From: Dialister sp.
GTDB taxonomy: Bacteria > Bacillota > Negativicutes > Veillonellales > Dialisteraceae
Assembly: GCA_022722495.1 (NCBI GenBank)
Contig: JAIJLI010000042.1
Location: 1-10,662 of the forward strand
Direction: 5' to 3'
DNA length: 10,662 bases
The notes beneath the pieces are model-generated. The model did not search any database, was not told the origin of the DNA, and was given only the letters and a program-made list of their open reading frames with translations. Below are positions 1 to 6,221 of this stretch, one piece after another (position 1 is the stretch's first letter; each line of letters starts with the position of its first letter). The position numbers and the translations under genes are program-made.

Positions 1-1
1 C

Positions 2-583
2 CTTGAAGCGATCCTTCAGGCTAAACCGGGTGTCAAGACCCAGGCGGCACTCCTGACCGATAAAGAGGAGATCGGCTCCTACGGCAATACGGGCATGGAG
101 TCCTCCTATTTCGTCAAATTCGTCATGAAGCTCCTCGCGCTGCAGGGAAAGGATACCATTCTTGATTTCTATGAGACCATGGAAAACAGTGAAATGCTCT
201 CCGCTGACGTGAACTCCTGCATGGATCCGATGTTTGCAGAGGTCTCCGAAAAGGACAATGCTTCCTTCCTCGGCTATGGCATCAATCTCACCAAGTATGG
301 CGGCGCTCGCGGCAAGTCCGGCAGCAATGATGCGAATGCGGAATTCCTGCAGAAGATCCGCACCATTTTCAATGAAGCCGGTGTCTGCTGGCAGATCGGC
401 GAGCTCGGCAAGGTCGATCAGGGCGGCGGCGGCACCATCGCCTTCATGATGGCGGACTGGGGCGCAGAAGTGGTAGACTGCGGCACCGCCATGCTCTCCA
501 TGCATGCGCCGTATGATCTCCTCTCCAAGGCAGATGCCTACGAGACCTACCTCGCGTACAAAGCGTTCTTTGAAAGTAAATAA
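2..583 (+). CDS. apeA: M18 family aminopeptidase, C-terminal part (5' end outside window)
   Basis: This is the C-terminal 193 residues of a cytosolic zinc-dependent aminopeptidase of the M18 family, which removes N-terminal amino acids from peptides. The frame is open from base 2, so the start lies upstream of the window. Visible family signatures are the DKEEIGS block (codons from base 59), which holds the catalytic and metal-binding acidic residues, the KYGGARGKSGSNDAN block after it, and the GGGGTIA stretch. The LSMHAP motif near the end carries the metal-ligand histidine at 503-505. The TGMESSYF continuation after DKEEIGS fits the aminopeptidase 1 (ApeA) branch better than ApeB. The gene ends in TAA and is followed 15 nt later by an intrinsic terminator, so it is the last gene of its transcript. 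Family assignment is firm; the choice of apeA over apeB is moderate. Confidence 0.93.
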   Translation, partial: LEAILQAKPGVKTQAALLTDKEEIGSYGNTGMESSYFVKFVMKLLALQGKDTILDFYETMENSEMLSADVNSCMDPMFAEVSEKDNASFLGYGINLTKYGGARGKSGSNDANAEFLQKIRTIFNEAGVCWQIGELGKVDQGGGGTIAFMMADWGAEVVDCGTAMLSMHAPYDLLSKADAYETYLAYKAFFESK

Positions 584-597
584 AATGTGAAAACGTG

Positions 598-633
598 AAA
601 AGCGCCAAGCTCAGATGGAGCATGGCGCTTTTT
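598..633 (+). terminator. Intrinsic terminator of the M18 aminopeptidase gene
   Basis: The arms aaaagcgcca (598-607) and tggcgcttttt (623-633) pair almost perfectly, with an inner GCTC/GAGC helix (609-612 with 618-621) around a 5-nt loop. The stem ends in a T run. It starts 15 nt after the stop codon. Confidence 0.9.
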
Positions 634-680
634 GATTGGGCTCGGGGTTCAGGGAAGAAATAGAAATGAGAAATGGTGAT

Positions 681-707
681 GCGGTGCATAAAAATCAAAA
701 GCGTCGC
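681..707 (+). repeat. GC-hairpin repeat, copy 1 (diverged)
   Basis: The arms gcggtgc (681-687) and gcgtcgc (701-707) pair through two G-U wobbles around an AT-rich loop beginning ATAAAAAT. The upstream GAAATGAGAAATGG run is the same as that before the copy at 8955-8982. Confidence 0.7.
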
Positions 708-876
708 GAAGTATATAGTGCGGCGAAGCCGCCACAACTCCCGTTGAACCCTGAAGTTTGAAATCGGATCATCATCATCTTTCTTTTATAGGGATCCTCA
801 TAGGTTAAACGGGTTCTGAAGGTTCAAAAGGTTCACAGGTTTCTCATCTTTCGTGAACAATGGATATTTAAAATTC

Positions 877-974
877 GCGGCGCTTAGATCCTTCGATTCA
901 GTTCTCATATTTCAGATAAGCCATTTTTTTAACACACGACGTTTTTCTCCGCTCAGGATGACGAAATGTGCCGC
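877..974 (-). repeat. GC-hairpin repeat, copy 2, with a GATCCTTCG/AGGATGAC element in its loop
   Basis: Outer arms gcggcgc (877-883) and gtgccgc (968-974) match the other GC hairpins. In place of the usual 14-nt AT-rich loop there are 84 nt. They begin with agatccttcga (886-896) and end with gctcaggatgac (951-962). These are the two ends of the same kind of inverted-repeat element as at 3241-3398, with about 50 nt of AT-rich sequence between them. The arrangement suggests one short repeat inserted in another. Confidence 0.6.
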
Positions 975-977
975 ACC

Positions 978-1095
978 ACCCCTCTGAACCCTCTGAACCT
1001 GTAGAACCCTCTCTCTCTTTCGTACGTAATCAAGGGACGGCACGTCTCACGGGCGAACCCTGAACCCACAACCCTGAACCTTGAACCTTGAACCC
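978..1095. repeat. CTGAACCC / TTGAACC word runs
   Basis: Several near-identical 7-8 nt words occur in two clusters, one at 978-1010 and one at 1054-1095, including TTGAACC repeated in tandem from 1081. The same words occur on the opposite strand (TTCAGGG) at 638-655 and 4710-4744. The phase is irregular, so it is not a strict tandem array. Confidence 0.75.
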
Positions 1096-1110
1096 TTTCT
1101 CTGCTATACT
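1081..1110 (+). promoter_or_regulatory. Promoter of the TRAP permease gene
   Basis: A -35 TTGAAC (1081-1086) and a -10 TATACT (1105-1110) are separated by 18 nt. A TG at 1102-1103 gives an extended -10. The -35 hexamer is itself one unit of the TTGAACC word run. The -10 lies 53 nt before the ATG. Confidence 0.6.
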
Positions 1111-1163
1111 GTACCAATATGACTCTTCGGGAAAGACCCGAAATGGAAGGATAGGAGGAAATC

Positions 1164-3131
1164 ATGAGTCAAGAGAAAGACGTCCGCCTGGAGGATGTGG
1201 CGGAAAGCAAGGCCGAGCTGGATGACAAAGCCCGGAAGATGTTGGAGGACAAGGACGCAGACTCCCGCATGCGTATTTATGAAGGACCGTTGGGGAAGGC
1301 CATTATCGTGCTTCTCTGTGTGTGGACGGCGTTCCAGCTGTATTTCACGACCATCGGTGCGATCAGCGCGATCAATCTGCGTGCGATCCACTGTATTTTC
1401 TTGCTGCTGTTTACCTTTTTGCTGTTTCCTACATATAAGAAGGAGAAGCGCAGAAGGAAGCTGCCGCCGATCTGGGACTGGGTTTTCATTCTGGGCTCCA
1501 TCGGCTCTTTCACTTACCTGATCTTGAATTACACGCGCATTGCACAGACCGGCGGCCGTATCTCTGATATGGAGGTCGGCATCGCCCTCGTCGCGATCGT
1601 CTGCGTCTTTGAAGCGGCGCGCCGCGCATCCGGCAATCTTGCGATTCTCGCGGCAGTCTTTCTGGCGTACAACTGGTTTGGCGCATACCTGCCGGGCTAT
1701 TTCGGACACAATGGTTTCACGCTGAAGCGCGTGCTCATCACCCAGTTCTGGGGGACGCAGGGCGTGCTCGGCACCGGTATCGGCGTATCGGCGACCTATA
1801 TTTTCCTTTTCGTCGTTTTCGGTGCTTTCTTAAAGCACAGCGGCTTCTCGAAATTCATCAATGATTTCTCGCTGACGCTTGTCGGTCGTACATCCGGCGG
1901 CCCGGCGAAGGTGGCGGTCATCGCCTCCGGTCTCATGGGCATGATCAATGGCTCAGCCATCGCCAATGTCGCGACGACCGGTACCATCACCATTCCGCTT
2001 ATGAAGCGCACGGGCTACAAGAAGGAATTTGCCGGCGCTGTCGAAGCCGTGGCATCGACAGGCGGTCAGTTCACCCCGCCGATCATGGGTGCGGTCGGCT
2101 TCGTCATGGCGGAATTTCTGAATCTGTCTTACACCTATGTGGCACTTGCCTCCATCACACCGGCGCTCCTCTACTACGTCGGCCTGCTGCTCGCGGTCCA
2201 CTTCGAGGCGAAACGTCTCGGACTCTCCGGCATTGCAAAGGAGAATATCCCGAATGCGATGGTCGTCATCAAGGAGCAGGGGCATCTGGTGCTTCCGCTC
2301 GTCAGCCTTATCGGGCTGATGTTTGCCGGTTTCACCCCGCTCTATGCGGCCGTGATCTCCATCTTTGTCACCATCGGCGCCAGCTGGCTTCGTAAGGATA
2401 CCCGCATGGGCCCTGCCAAGATCCTGGAAGCGGTCGTCGAAGGGTCGAAAAGTGCGATCTCGGTCGGCGTGTGCTGCGTCATCATCGGCATCATCATCGG
2501 TACCGTAACTCTGACATCCATGGGGCTCAATATGGGCTACCTCATCCTGTCCATCGTACAGGGCGATCACATTTACCTCGCAGGCTTCCTCGTCATGATC
2601 ATGTCCGCGATCCTTGGTATGGGTGTCCCGGGCGTCGCTGCCTATGTCATCGTGCAGGCTGTCGCGGTGCCGGTCCTCATCAAGGCGGGTGCGCTTCCGC
2701 TCATCGCGCACCTCTTCTGCCTCATCTATGCCTGCCTGTCGAATATCACGCCGCCGGTCGCCATGTCTGCCTATGTGGCATCCGGCATCGCCGACTCTGA
2801 TCAGACGAAGACGGGACTGTGGGCGGTCCGCCTCGGGCTCATCGGCTTCATCATCCCATTCTTCTTCCTAGATAATCCGGTACTCCTGATCGGCGTCGAC
2901 AAGACGGCGACACTCTGGGAATCTCTCTGGAGCATTTTCACCGCGTTGATCGGGACGTTTGCTCTCGTGGCCGGTCTTGAAGGCTGGATCATCCGGAAGG
3001 CCGGCGTCATCGAGCGCGTGATCCTCATCGCCGTCTCTCCGCTGCTGCTCTTCCCAGGCAGCTTGACGGATATCGCAGGCATCGCAGGCATCGCTGCTGT
3101 ATGCATCTTCCAGTGGATGAGAAGGAAATAG
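1164..3131 (+). CDS. TRAP transporter fused permease subunit (TAXI-type, 4TM/12TM fusion)
   Basis: This is an inner-membrane permease that fuses the small (DctQ-like) and large (DctM-like) subunits of a tripartite ATP-independent periplasmic transporter. It would take up an organic anion, driven by an ion gradient, together with a TAXI-type binding protein. The 655-residue protein has a charged cytosolic N-terminus (about 1-43) and hydrophobic segments near 44-66, 72-90 and 104-121. The FEAARR motif follows (149-154), then a long multi-span region. Signatures of fused TRAP permeases include NGSAIANVATTGTI after residue 261, GGQFTPP (300-306) and a second, similar NITPP (527-531), the paired loops typical of this transporter fold. 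AGGAGG at 1153-1158 lies 5 nt before the ATG. The likely partner is the lipoprotein gene at 3649, 517 nt downstream. The substrate cannot be told from sequence. Confidence 0.95.
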   Translation: MSQEKDVRLEDVAESKAELDDKARKMLEDKDADSRMRIYEGPLGKAIIVLLCVWTAFQLYFTTIGAISAINLRAIHCIFLLLFTFLLFPTYKKEKRRRKLPPIWDWVFILGSIGSFTYLILNYTRIAQTGGRISDMEVGIALVAIVCVFEAARRASGNLAILAAVFLAYNWFGAYLPGYFGHNGFTLKRVLITQFWGTQGVLGTGIGVSATYIFLFVVFGAFLKHSGFSKFINDFSLTLVGRTSGGPAKVAVIASGLMGMINGSAIANVATTGTITIPLMKRTGYKKEFAGAVEAVASTGGQFTPPIMGAVGFVMAEFLNLSYTYVALASITPALLYYVGLLLAVHFEAKRLGLSGIAKENIPNAMVVIKEQGHLVLPLVSLIGLMFAGFTPLYAAVISIFVTIGASWLRKDTRMGPAKILEAVVEGSKSAISVGVCCVIIGIIIGTVTLTSMGLNMGYLILSIVQGDHIYLAGFLVMIMSAILGMGVPGVAAYVIVQAVAVPVLIKAGALPLIAHLFCLIYACLSNITPPVAMSAYVASGIADSDQTKTGLWAVRLGLIGFIIPFFFLDNPVLLIGVDKTATLWESLWSIFTALIGTFALVAGLEGWIIRKAGVIERVILIAVSPLLLFPGSLTDIAGIAGIAAVCIFQWMRRK

Positions 3132-3142
3132 GGATGGGGGTA

Positions 3143-3215
3143 CTAGTGACTGGTGACTAGAAATTAGTAGCTGGGGATTAGTAGCTGGGGATTAGGAGTG
3201 GCTGGTGACTAGTAA
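3143..3215 (+). repeat. TGACTAG / GGGATTAG word run
   Basis: The run includes 2.4 exact tandem copies of a 14-nt unit, attagtagctgggg (3163-3176, 3177-3190, then a partial). These are flanked by looser words such as GTGACTGG and TGACTAG. The same vocabulary, reverse-complemented, flanks the second copy of the 158-bp element at 9019-9070 and 9463-9540. Confidence 0.8.
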
Positions 3216-3240
3216 CTGGGAGACATCAGCCCCACGTATC

Positions 3241-3398
3241 GTCATTTCGAGCGAAGTCGAGAAATCTTTTTTGCAGATCGATAAACGATGGATGTGTGAA
3301 AGCAGAAATACGTAGTACCAAGGCGTCGTTTCCCTGCCCATGCCGATGTGATACTGACCGCAGTGCAAGAAAGATCCCTCGGCTGCGCTCGGGATGAC
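3241..3398 (+). repeat. 158-bp element with 27-bp imperfect terminal inverted repeats, copy 1 (uninterrupted)
   Basis: The left end (3241-3267, starting GTCATTTCGAGCGAAG) and the right end (3372-3398, ending CGCTCGGGATGAC) are inverted repeats matching at 21 of 27 positions. Each end also contains a small internal palindrome. A reverse-complement copy lies at 9114-9433, at roughly 89% identity once its insertion is removed. Homology between the copies runs somewhat past the ends, from about 3220 to 3432. No protein-coding signal: differences between the copies are spread over all three codon positions. Confidence 0.85.
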
Positions 3399-3500
3399 GC
3401 TACGGGAAAGGGATCCCCACAAGTTTGAAAGCAGAGATTTGGGATTAAAAGTGACTAGTGACTGAAATGCTATCTTCGGGCATCGCCATTATTTATACTC

Positions 3501-3528
3501 GCGGCGCTTCTATATTTTTATGTGCCGC
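3501..3528 (-). repeat. GC-hairpin repeat, copy 3
   Basis: The arms gcggcgc (3501-3507) and gtgccgc (3522-3528) enclose a 14-nt AT-rich loop. Read on the minus strand it matches the copy at 8955-8982, including GGTGCGGC upstream and the ATAAAAATAT loop. Confidence 0.75.
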
Positions 3529-3580
3529 ACCACAACCCTGAACCCCCGAGCCCCACCTACCCACTGCCCGGCATTTATAG

Positions 3581-3586
3581 TATAAT
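3581..3586 (+). promoter_or_regulatory. -10 box of the TAXI receptor gene
   Basis: A perfect TATAAT lies 62 nt before the ATG in locally AT-rich DNA, just after the repeat island. No good -35 hexamer is found at 16-18 nt spacing, so an activator may be needed or the promoter may be weak. Confidence 0.5.
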
Positions 3587-3648
3587 ATTTACAACTTTAT
3601 GATTCTCTATGAAGAAGAGTAGGATAGAAGAAAGAGAGAGGTATCATT

Positions 3649-4659
3649 ATGACAAAAAACTGGAAAAAAGCGATCGCGCTGTCATTGGCAGCTCTGACCC
3701 TGACCGGAGCTCTGGCCGGATGCGGGGGTGACAAGAAAGCAGCTTCCGGCGCGGCGAAACCGGCGGCCGGACAGCCGATTAAGATCAATTTCCCGACGGC
3801 GGGAGCTTCGGGCGCGCTCTATGCAGTAGGCGCAGCGATCACGAACATGTGGAGCAACCAGGTACCGGGCGTGCAGGCTTCCAGCCAGGCATCGGCCGGC
3901 GGCATCGCAAACCTGAACATGGTATCCGAAGGCGAAGCACAGGTATCCATTGCGATCTCTTCCAATGTCTACCAGTGCCTGAATGGTACGGACAGCTTCA
4001 AGGATCACGCTTACAAGGATCTGAAAGTGATCGGCGGCCTGTACCTGAATCCGAATCAGGTCGTTGCTACGGCAAATTCCGGGATCAACAGCCTGAAGGA
4101 CGTGAAAGGGAAGCACTTTGCCGTGGCATCGGCAGGCTCCTCTGTCTATAACGAATGCGGGACGCACTTCACGACAGCAGGTCTTTCCTTCCCCGATGAC
4201 ATCAAAGCGGAATACATCACCTTCACCGATGCGGCAGATATGCTGCAGAACGGCTCCATCGACGGCGCATGGATCATGTCCGGCGCTCCGGCTTCCGCTG
4301 TGACGCAGGCACTGACAGGCGGCGCGCACCTCGTGGAGATCGATGACAATCTCATCAAAGAGCTGAAGGCGAAGTACCCGTGGTACACCAGCTATACGAT
4401 CAAAGCCGGTACCTATCCGAATCAGGATAAGGATGTCAAGACATCGGCCATCAAGATGGTCATGTTCTGCCGTGGTGATCTGCCGGAGGATGTGGTCTAT
4501 CAGCTGACGAAGACCCTGTGGGAACACATGGATGAGCTCGGACAGTCACAGAAAAATCTGAAGGGCCTCACCGCTGAAAATGCAGTGAAGGACATCGCGG
4601 ATATCCCGCTCCACCCGGGAGCTGCCAAGTACTATAAAGAGATCGGCGTGCTGAAATAA
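3649..4659 (+). CDS. TAXI family TRAP transporter solute-binding lipoprotein
   Basis: This is the extracytoplasmic substrate-binding subunit of the TRAP system, which hands its ligand to the fused permease encoded at 1164-3131. The 336-residue length is normal for TAXI receptors. Residues 1-24 form a lipoprotein signal peptide: K-rich start, hydrophobic core, then lipobox LAGC with Cys25 as the lipidated residue, followed by a GGDKK/Ala-rich linker. The mature part shows TAXI features: GASGALYAVGAAI near the start, ASAGGIANLNMVSEGEAQ, and the LKDVKGKHFAVASAGSS segment beginning the second lobe. A GAGAGAGGT ribosome site (3634-3641) lies 7 nt before the ATG. The gene has its own -10 box and is followed by a terminator, so it can be transcribed apart from the permease. 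TAXI receptors often bind glutamate or other carboxylates, but the ligand here is unknown. Confidence 0.94.
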   Translation: MTKNWKKAIALSLAALTLTGALAGCGGDKKAASGAAKPAAGQPIKINFPTAGASGALYAVGAAITNMWSNQVPGVQASSQASAGGIANLNMVSEGEAQVSIAISSNVYQCLNGTDSFKDHAYKDLKVIGGLYLNPNQVVATANSGINSLKDVKGKHFAVASAGSSVYNECGTHFTTAGLSFPDDIKAEYITFTDAADMLQNGSIDGAWIMSGAPASAVTQALTGGAHLVEIDDNLIKELKAKYPWYTSYTIKAGTYPNQDKDVKTSAIKMVMFCRGDLPEDVVYQLTKTLWEHMDELGQSQKNLKGLTAENAVKDIADIPLHPGAAKYYKEIGVLK

Positions 4660-4667
4660 GGTCTATC

Positions 4668-4694
4668 AAAAAGAGGCTCTAGGAGCCTCTTTTT
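4668..4694 (+). terminator. Intrinsic terminator of the TAXI receptor gene
   Basis: A perfect 12-bp stem (4668-4679 with 4683-4694) has a TAG triloop and ends in TTTTT, starting 8 nt after the stop codon. The matching A run on the left would also allow termination on the minus strand. Confidence 0.93.
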
Positions 4695-4709
4695 ACTTTG
4701 CTTTCATTT

Positions 4710-4744
4710 GGTTCAGGGTTCAGGGTTCGAGGTTCAGGGTTGAG
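4710..4744 (+). repeat. GGTTCAGGG word run
   Basis: GGTTCAGGG-type words occur four times in a row with small variations. It is the opposite-strand form of the runs at 978-1095. Similar, looser words appear at 8844-8868 just after sbcC. Confidence 0.75.
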
Positions 4745-4746
4745 GT

Positions 4747-4767
4747 GGCGGCTTCGCCGCCTTTTTT
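4747..4767 (+). terminator. GGCGGC hairpin with T run (possible second terminator)
   Basis: The stem ggcggc/gccgcc (4747-4752 with 4756-4761) has a TTC loop and is followed by TTTTTT (4762-4767). It has the form of an intrinsic terminator but comes 53 nt after a strong one. The same hairpin in reverse, without a T run, is at 719-734, so it may be a repeat module. Confidence 0.5.
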
Positions 4768-4790
4768 AGAAGATGGTATTCTCGTATCGC

Positions 4791-4838
4791 AGCCTTCCCC
4801 TCTAGGGGAAGGTGCCCCGAAGGGGCGGATAGGGTGAC
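4791..4838 (+). repeat. CCTTCCCC double-hairpin intergenic repeat
   Basis: There are two adjacent perfect hairpins: CCTTCCCC (4793-4800) with GGGGAAGG (4805-4812), and GCCCC (4814-4818) with GGGGC (4822-4826) around GAA. GGATAGGGTGA follows. From memory, repeats of this form are common between genes in many gut Bacillota; their function is not established to my knowledge. Confidence 0.75.
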
Positions 4839-4981
4839 TATGGCATGAAAGACAGCTGGGATAAGGTTTTCCGGTCACTCCTATGAGAGCTGCAAGTTCC
4901 CCGCGGCAGATGGAACGCGAAAATGAGATGATCGTTATTTCACATCGCCTTTTTGAGTGGGAGAAGCGCACAGCCATTCTC

Positions 4982-5010
4982 TTACCCGGCCTTGTGCGTC
5001 AGGCTATAAT
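4982..5010 (+). promoter_or_regulatory. Promoter of the sbcDC operon
   Basis: A perfect -10 TATAAT (5005-5010) has a weak -35 TTACCC (4982-4987) at 17-nt spacing. It lies 44 nt before the sbcD ATG. I see no obvious LexA-type operator around it. Confidence 0.55.
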
Positions 5011-5054
5011 AATGACAGATCCGTGTTTCTTAAAGGCTCATAAGAGGAGGTACC

Positions 5055-6221
5055 ATGAAATTTATCCATACGGCTGACTGGCATCTGGGAAAGCTTTTGA
5101 AAGAGCATGCCATGACAGAGGATCAGGAATGGCTTTTGATGCACCGCTTCCTTCCGCTCGTCGATGAAGAGAGGCCGGATGTCATCCTGCTCTCGGGGGA
5201 TGTCTATGATCGTTCATACCCGGCGGAGGAGGCGGTCGAGCTCTTCGACCGCATGACAGAGGAGATCGTAGGGAAGCGACATACTCCCTTGATCGTCATC
5301 AGCGGGAACCATGACAGTGCGGAGCGCCTCGCGGTGGCGAGCCGTCTCCTGTCGCATCAGGGGCTCTATATTTTCGGCCCGCTGGATCGTGTGCATCCCG
5401 TCATCCTGAAGGATGCATGGGGGAAGGTGGCTTTTGTGCCGCTTCCCTATGCGGAGCCGGCGCGCGTGCGCGTCATGATGAATCAGAAGGGGCTTTCCGG
5501 CGCGGAAGACATTCACAGCTACGAGGAGGCGGAGAAGAAGCTCTCGGAGATCCTTCTTTCCGCCCTGCCCGATCCTTCGATGAGGAAGGTGGCGCTCGCG
5601 CATGTCTTTGCCGCGGGCGGGACGCCTTCCGAGTCGGAGCGGCCGCTCTCGATCGGAGGCTATGACAGGATCTCGGACAGTGTCTTTGATGCCTACGACT
5701 ATGCGGCGCTCGGGCATCTGCACCGACACCAGAGGACGCAGAAGCAGTCGGAAAGGGTGCAGTACAGCGGCAGCCTCATGCGGTATTCCTTCGATGAGGC
5801 GGAGCAGCATAAGGGCGTCATCGTGGGAACGATCGGAGAGGATGGCAGCGTCGAGACGGATTTCCGTGAGCTCGCGCCGCTCCATCAGGTTCGTGTACTG
5901 GAAGGGACATTCGCCGAGCTCATGAGCGAAAAGAGGGAGGCCTCGGAGGACTATCTGCAGATCATCCTGACGGATGAGCTGCCTGTGATCGATGCGATGC
6001 CAAAGCTTCGCGAGAAGTACAAGAATGCACTGGGCGTCGAGCAGAACATGGGCTATAAGGAGGACAGCGGCCGCCGCGATATCGAGCTGGAGCACATGAG
6101 CGATCAGGATATTTTCCGTGCATTTGTCAGCGAATTCCGAGAGAGAGAGCTGTCAGACAAGGAAGAGGCGCTTGCCAATGTCTGCTGGGAAGCGGTGTAC
6201 AAGAAGGAGGAAGAGCGATGA
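5055..6221 (+). CDS. sbcD: Exonuclease SbcCD, nuclease subunit SbcD
   Basis: SbcD is the Mn2+-dependent nuclease subunit of the SbcCD (Mre11-Rad50-like) complex, which cuts DNA hairpins and degrades blocked or double-stranded DNA ends in the cytoplasm. The 388-residue protein has all calcineurin-like phosphoesterase motifs in order: DWH (8-10), GDVYD (48-52), GNHDS (84-88), the AH pair (182-183) and GHLH (220-223). SERPLSIGG (194-202), typical of SbcD, lies between the last two. The C-terminal third should be the capping and SbcC-binding region. AGGAGG (5045-5050) is 4 nt before the ATG. The stop codon overlaps the sbcC start (ATGA), so the two are translationally coupled. Nothing is missing or unusual. 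Confidence 0.97.
   Translation: MKFIHTADWHLGKLLKEHAMTEDQEWLLMHRFLPLVDEERPDVILLSGDVYDRSYPAEEAVELFDRMTEEIVGKRHTPLIVISGNHDSAERLAVASRLLSHQGLYIFGPLDRVHPVILKDAWGKVAFVPLPYAEPARVRVMMNQKGLSGAEDIHSYEEAEKKLSEILLSALPDPSMRKVALAHVFAAGGTPSESERPLSIGGYDRISDSVFDAYDYAALGHLHRHQRTQKQSERVQYSGSLMRYSFDEAEQHKGVIVGTIGEDGSVETDFRELAPLHQVRVLEGTFAELMSEKREASEDYLQIILTDELPVIDAMPKLREKYKNALGVEQNMGYKEDSGRRDIELEHMSDQDIFRAFVSEFRERELSDKEEALANVCWEAVYKKEEER

Larger units (their letters stand above)
634..1080. other. Gene-free repeat-rich gap between aminopeptidase and TRAP permease
   Basis: No convincing gene is present. The gap holds a GAAATGA word run (657-676), a GCGGTGC hairpin (681-707), a GGCGGCGAAGCC hairpin (719-734), a second GC hairpin with an insert (877-974) and CTGAACCC-type word runs (978-1095). 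Open frames here have no ribosome site and run across the repeats. Confidence 0.8.
3132..3580. other. Gene-free repeat island between TRAP permease and TAXI receptor
   Basis: No gene or clear terminator was seen. In order it holds a TGACTAG/GGGATTAG word run (3143-3215), a 158-bp inverted-ended element (3241-3398), a short return of the word run (3436-3465), a GC hairpin on the minus strand (3501-3528) and a short AACCCTGAACCC run (3534-3556). The promoter of the next gene follows directly. Confidence 0.8.
4695..4981. other. Gene-free gap between TAXI receptor and sbcD
   Basis: The gap holds a TTCAGGG word run (4710-4744), a GGCGGC hairpin followed by six T's (4747-4767) and a CCTTCCCC double hairpin (4791-4838). 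About 140 nt follow in which I see no further structure before the sbcD promoter. A possible 64-codon frame at 4883-5077 runs through that promoter and the start of sbcD and is not believed. Confidence 0.7.

Noticed and set aside
444..737. A 97-codon minus-strand frame at the aminopeptidase end
   Set aside because: It overlaps the true gene and its terminator and reads through repeat DNA.
3192..3422. A 76-codon minus-strand frame over the 158-bp element, partly open in the second copy too
   Set aside because: Differences between the two copies are spread over first, second and third codon positions, no ribosome site is present, and the frame depends on the inverted repeats (peptides IPSAAEGS and SLEMTI are typical repeat artefacts).
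4720..4977. An 85-codon minus-strand frame through the CCTTCCCC repeat
   Set aside because: Most of it is a translation of repeat DNA (RPFGAPSPRGEG type), a common mis-annotation.
4883..5077. A 64-codon plus-strand frame upstream of sbcD
   Set aside because: It overlaps the sbcD promoter, ribosome site and first codons in another frame, and has no good ribosome site.
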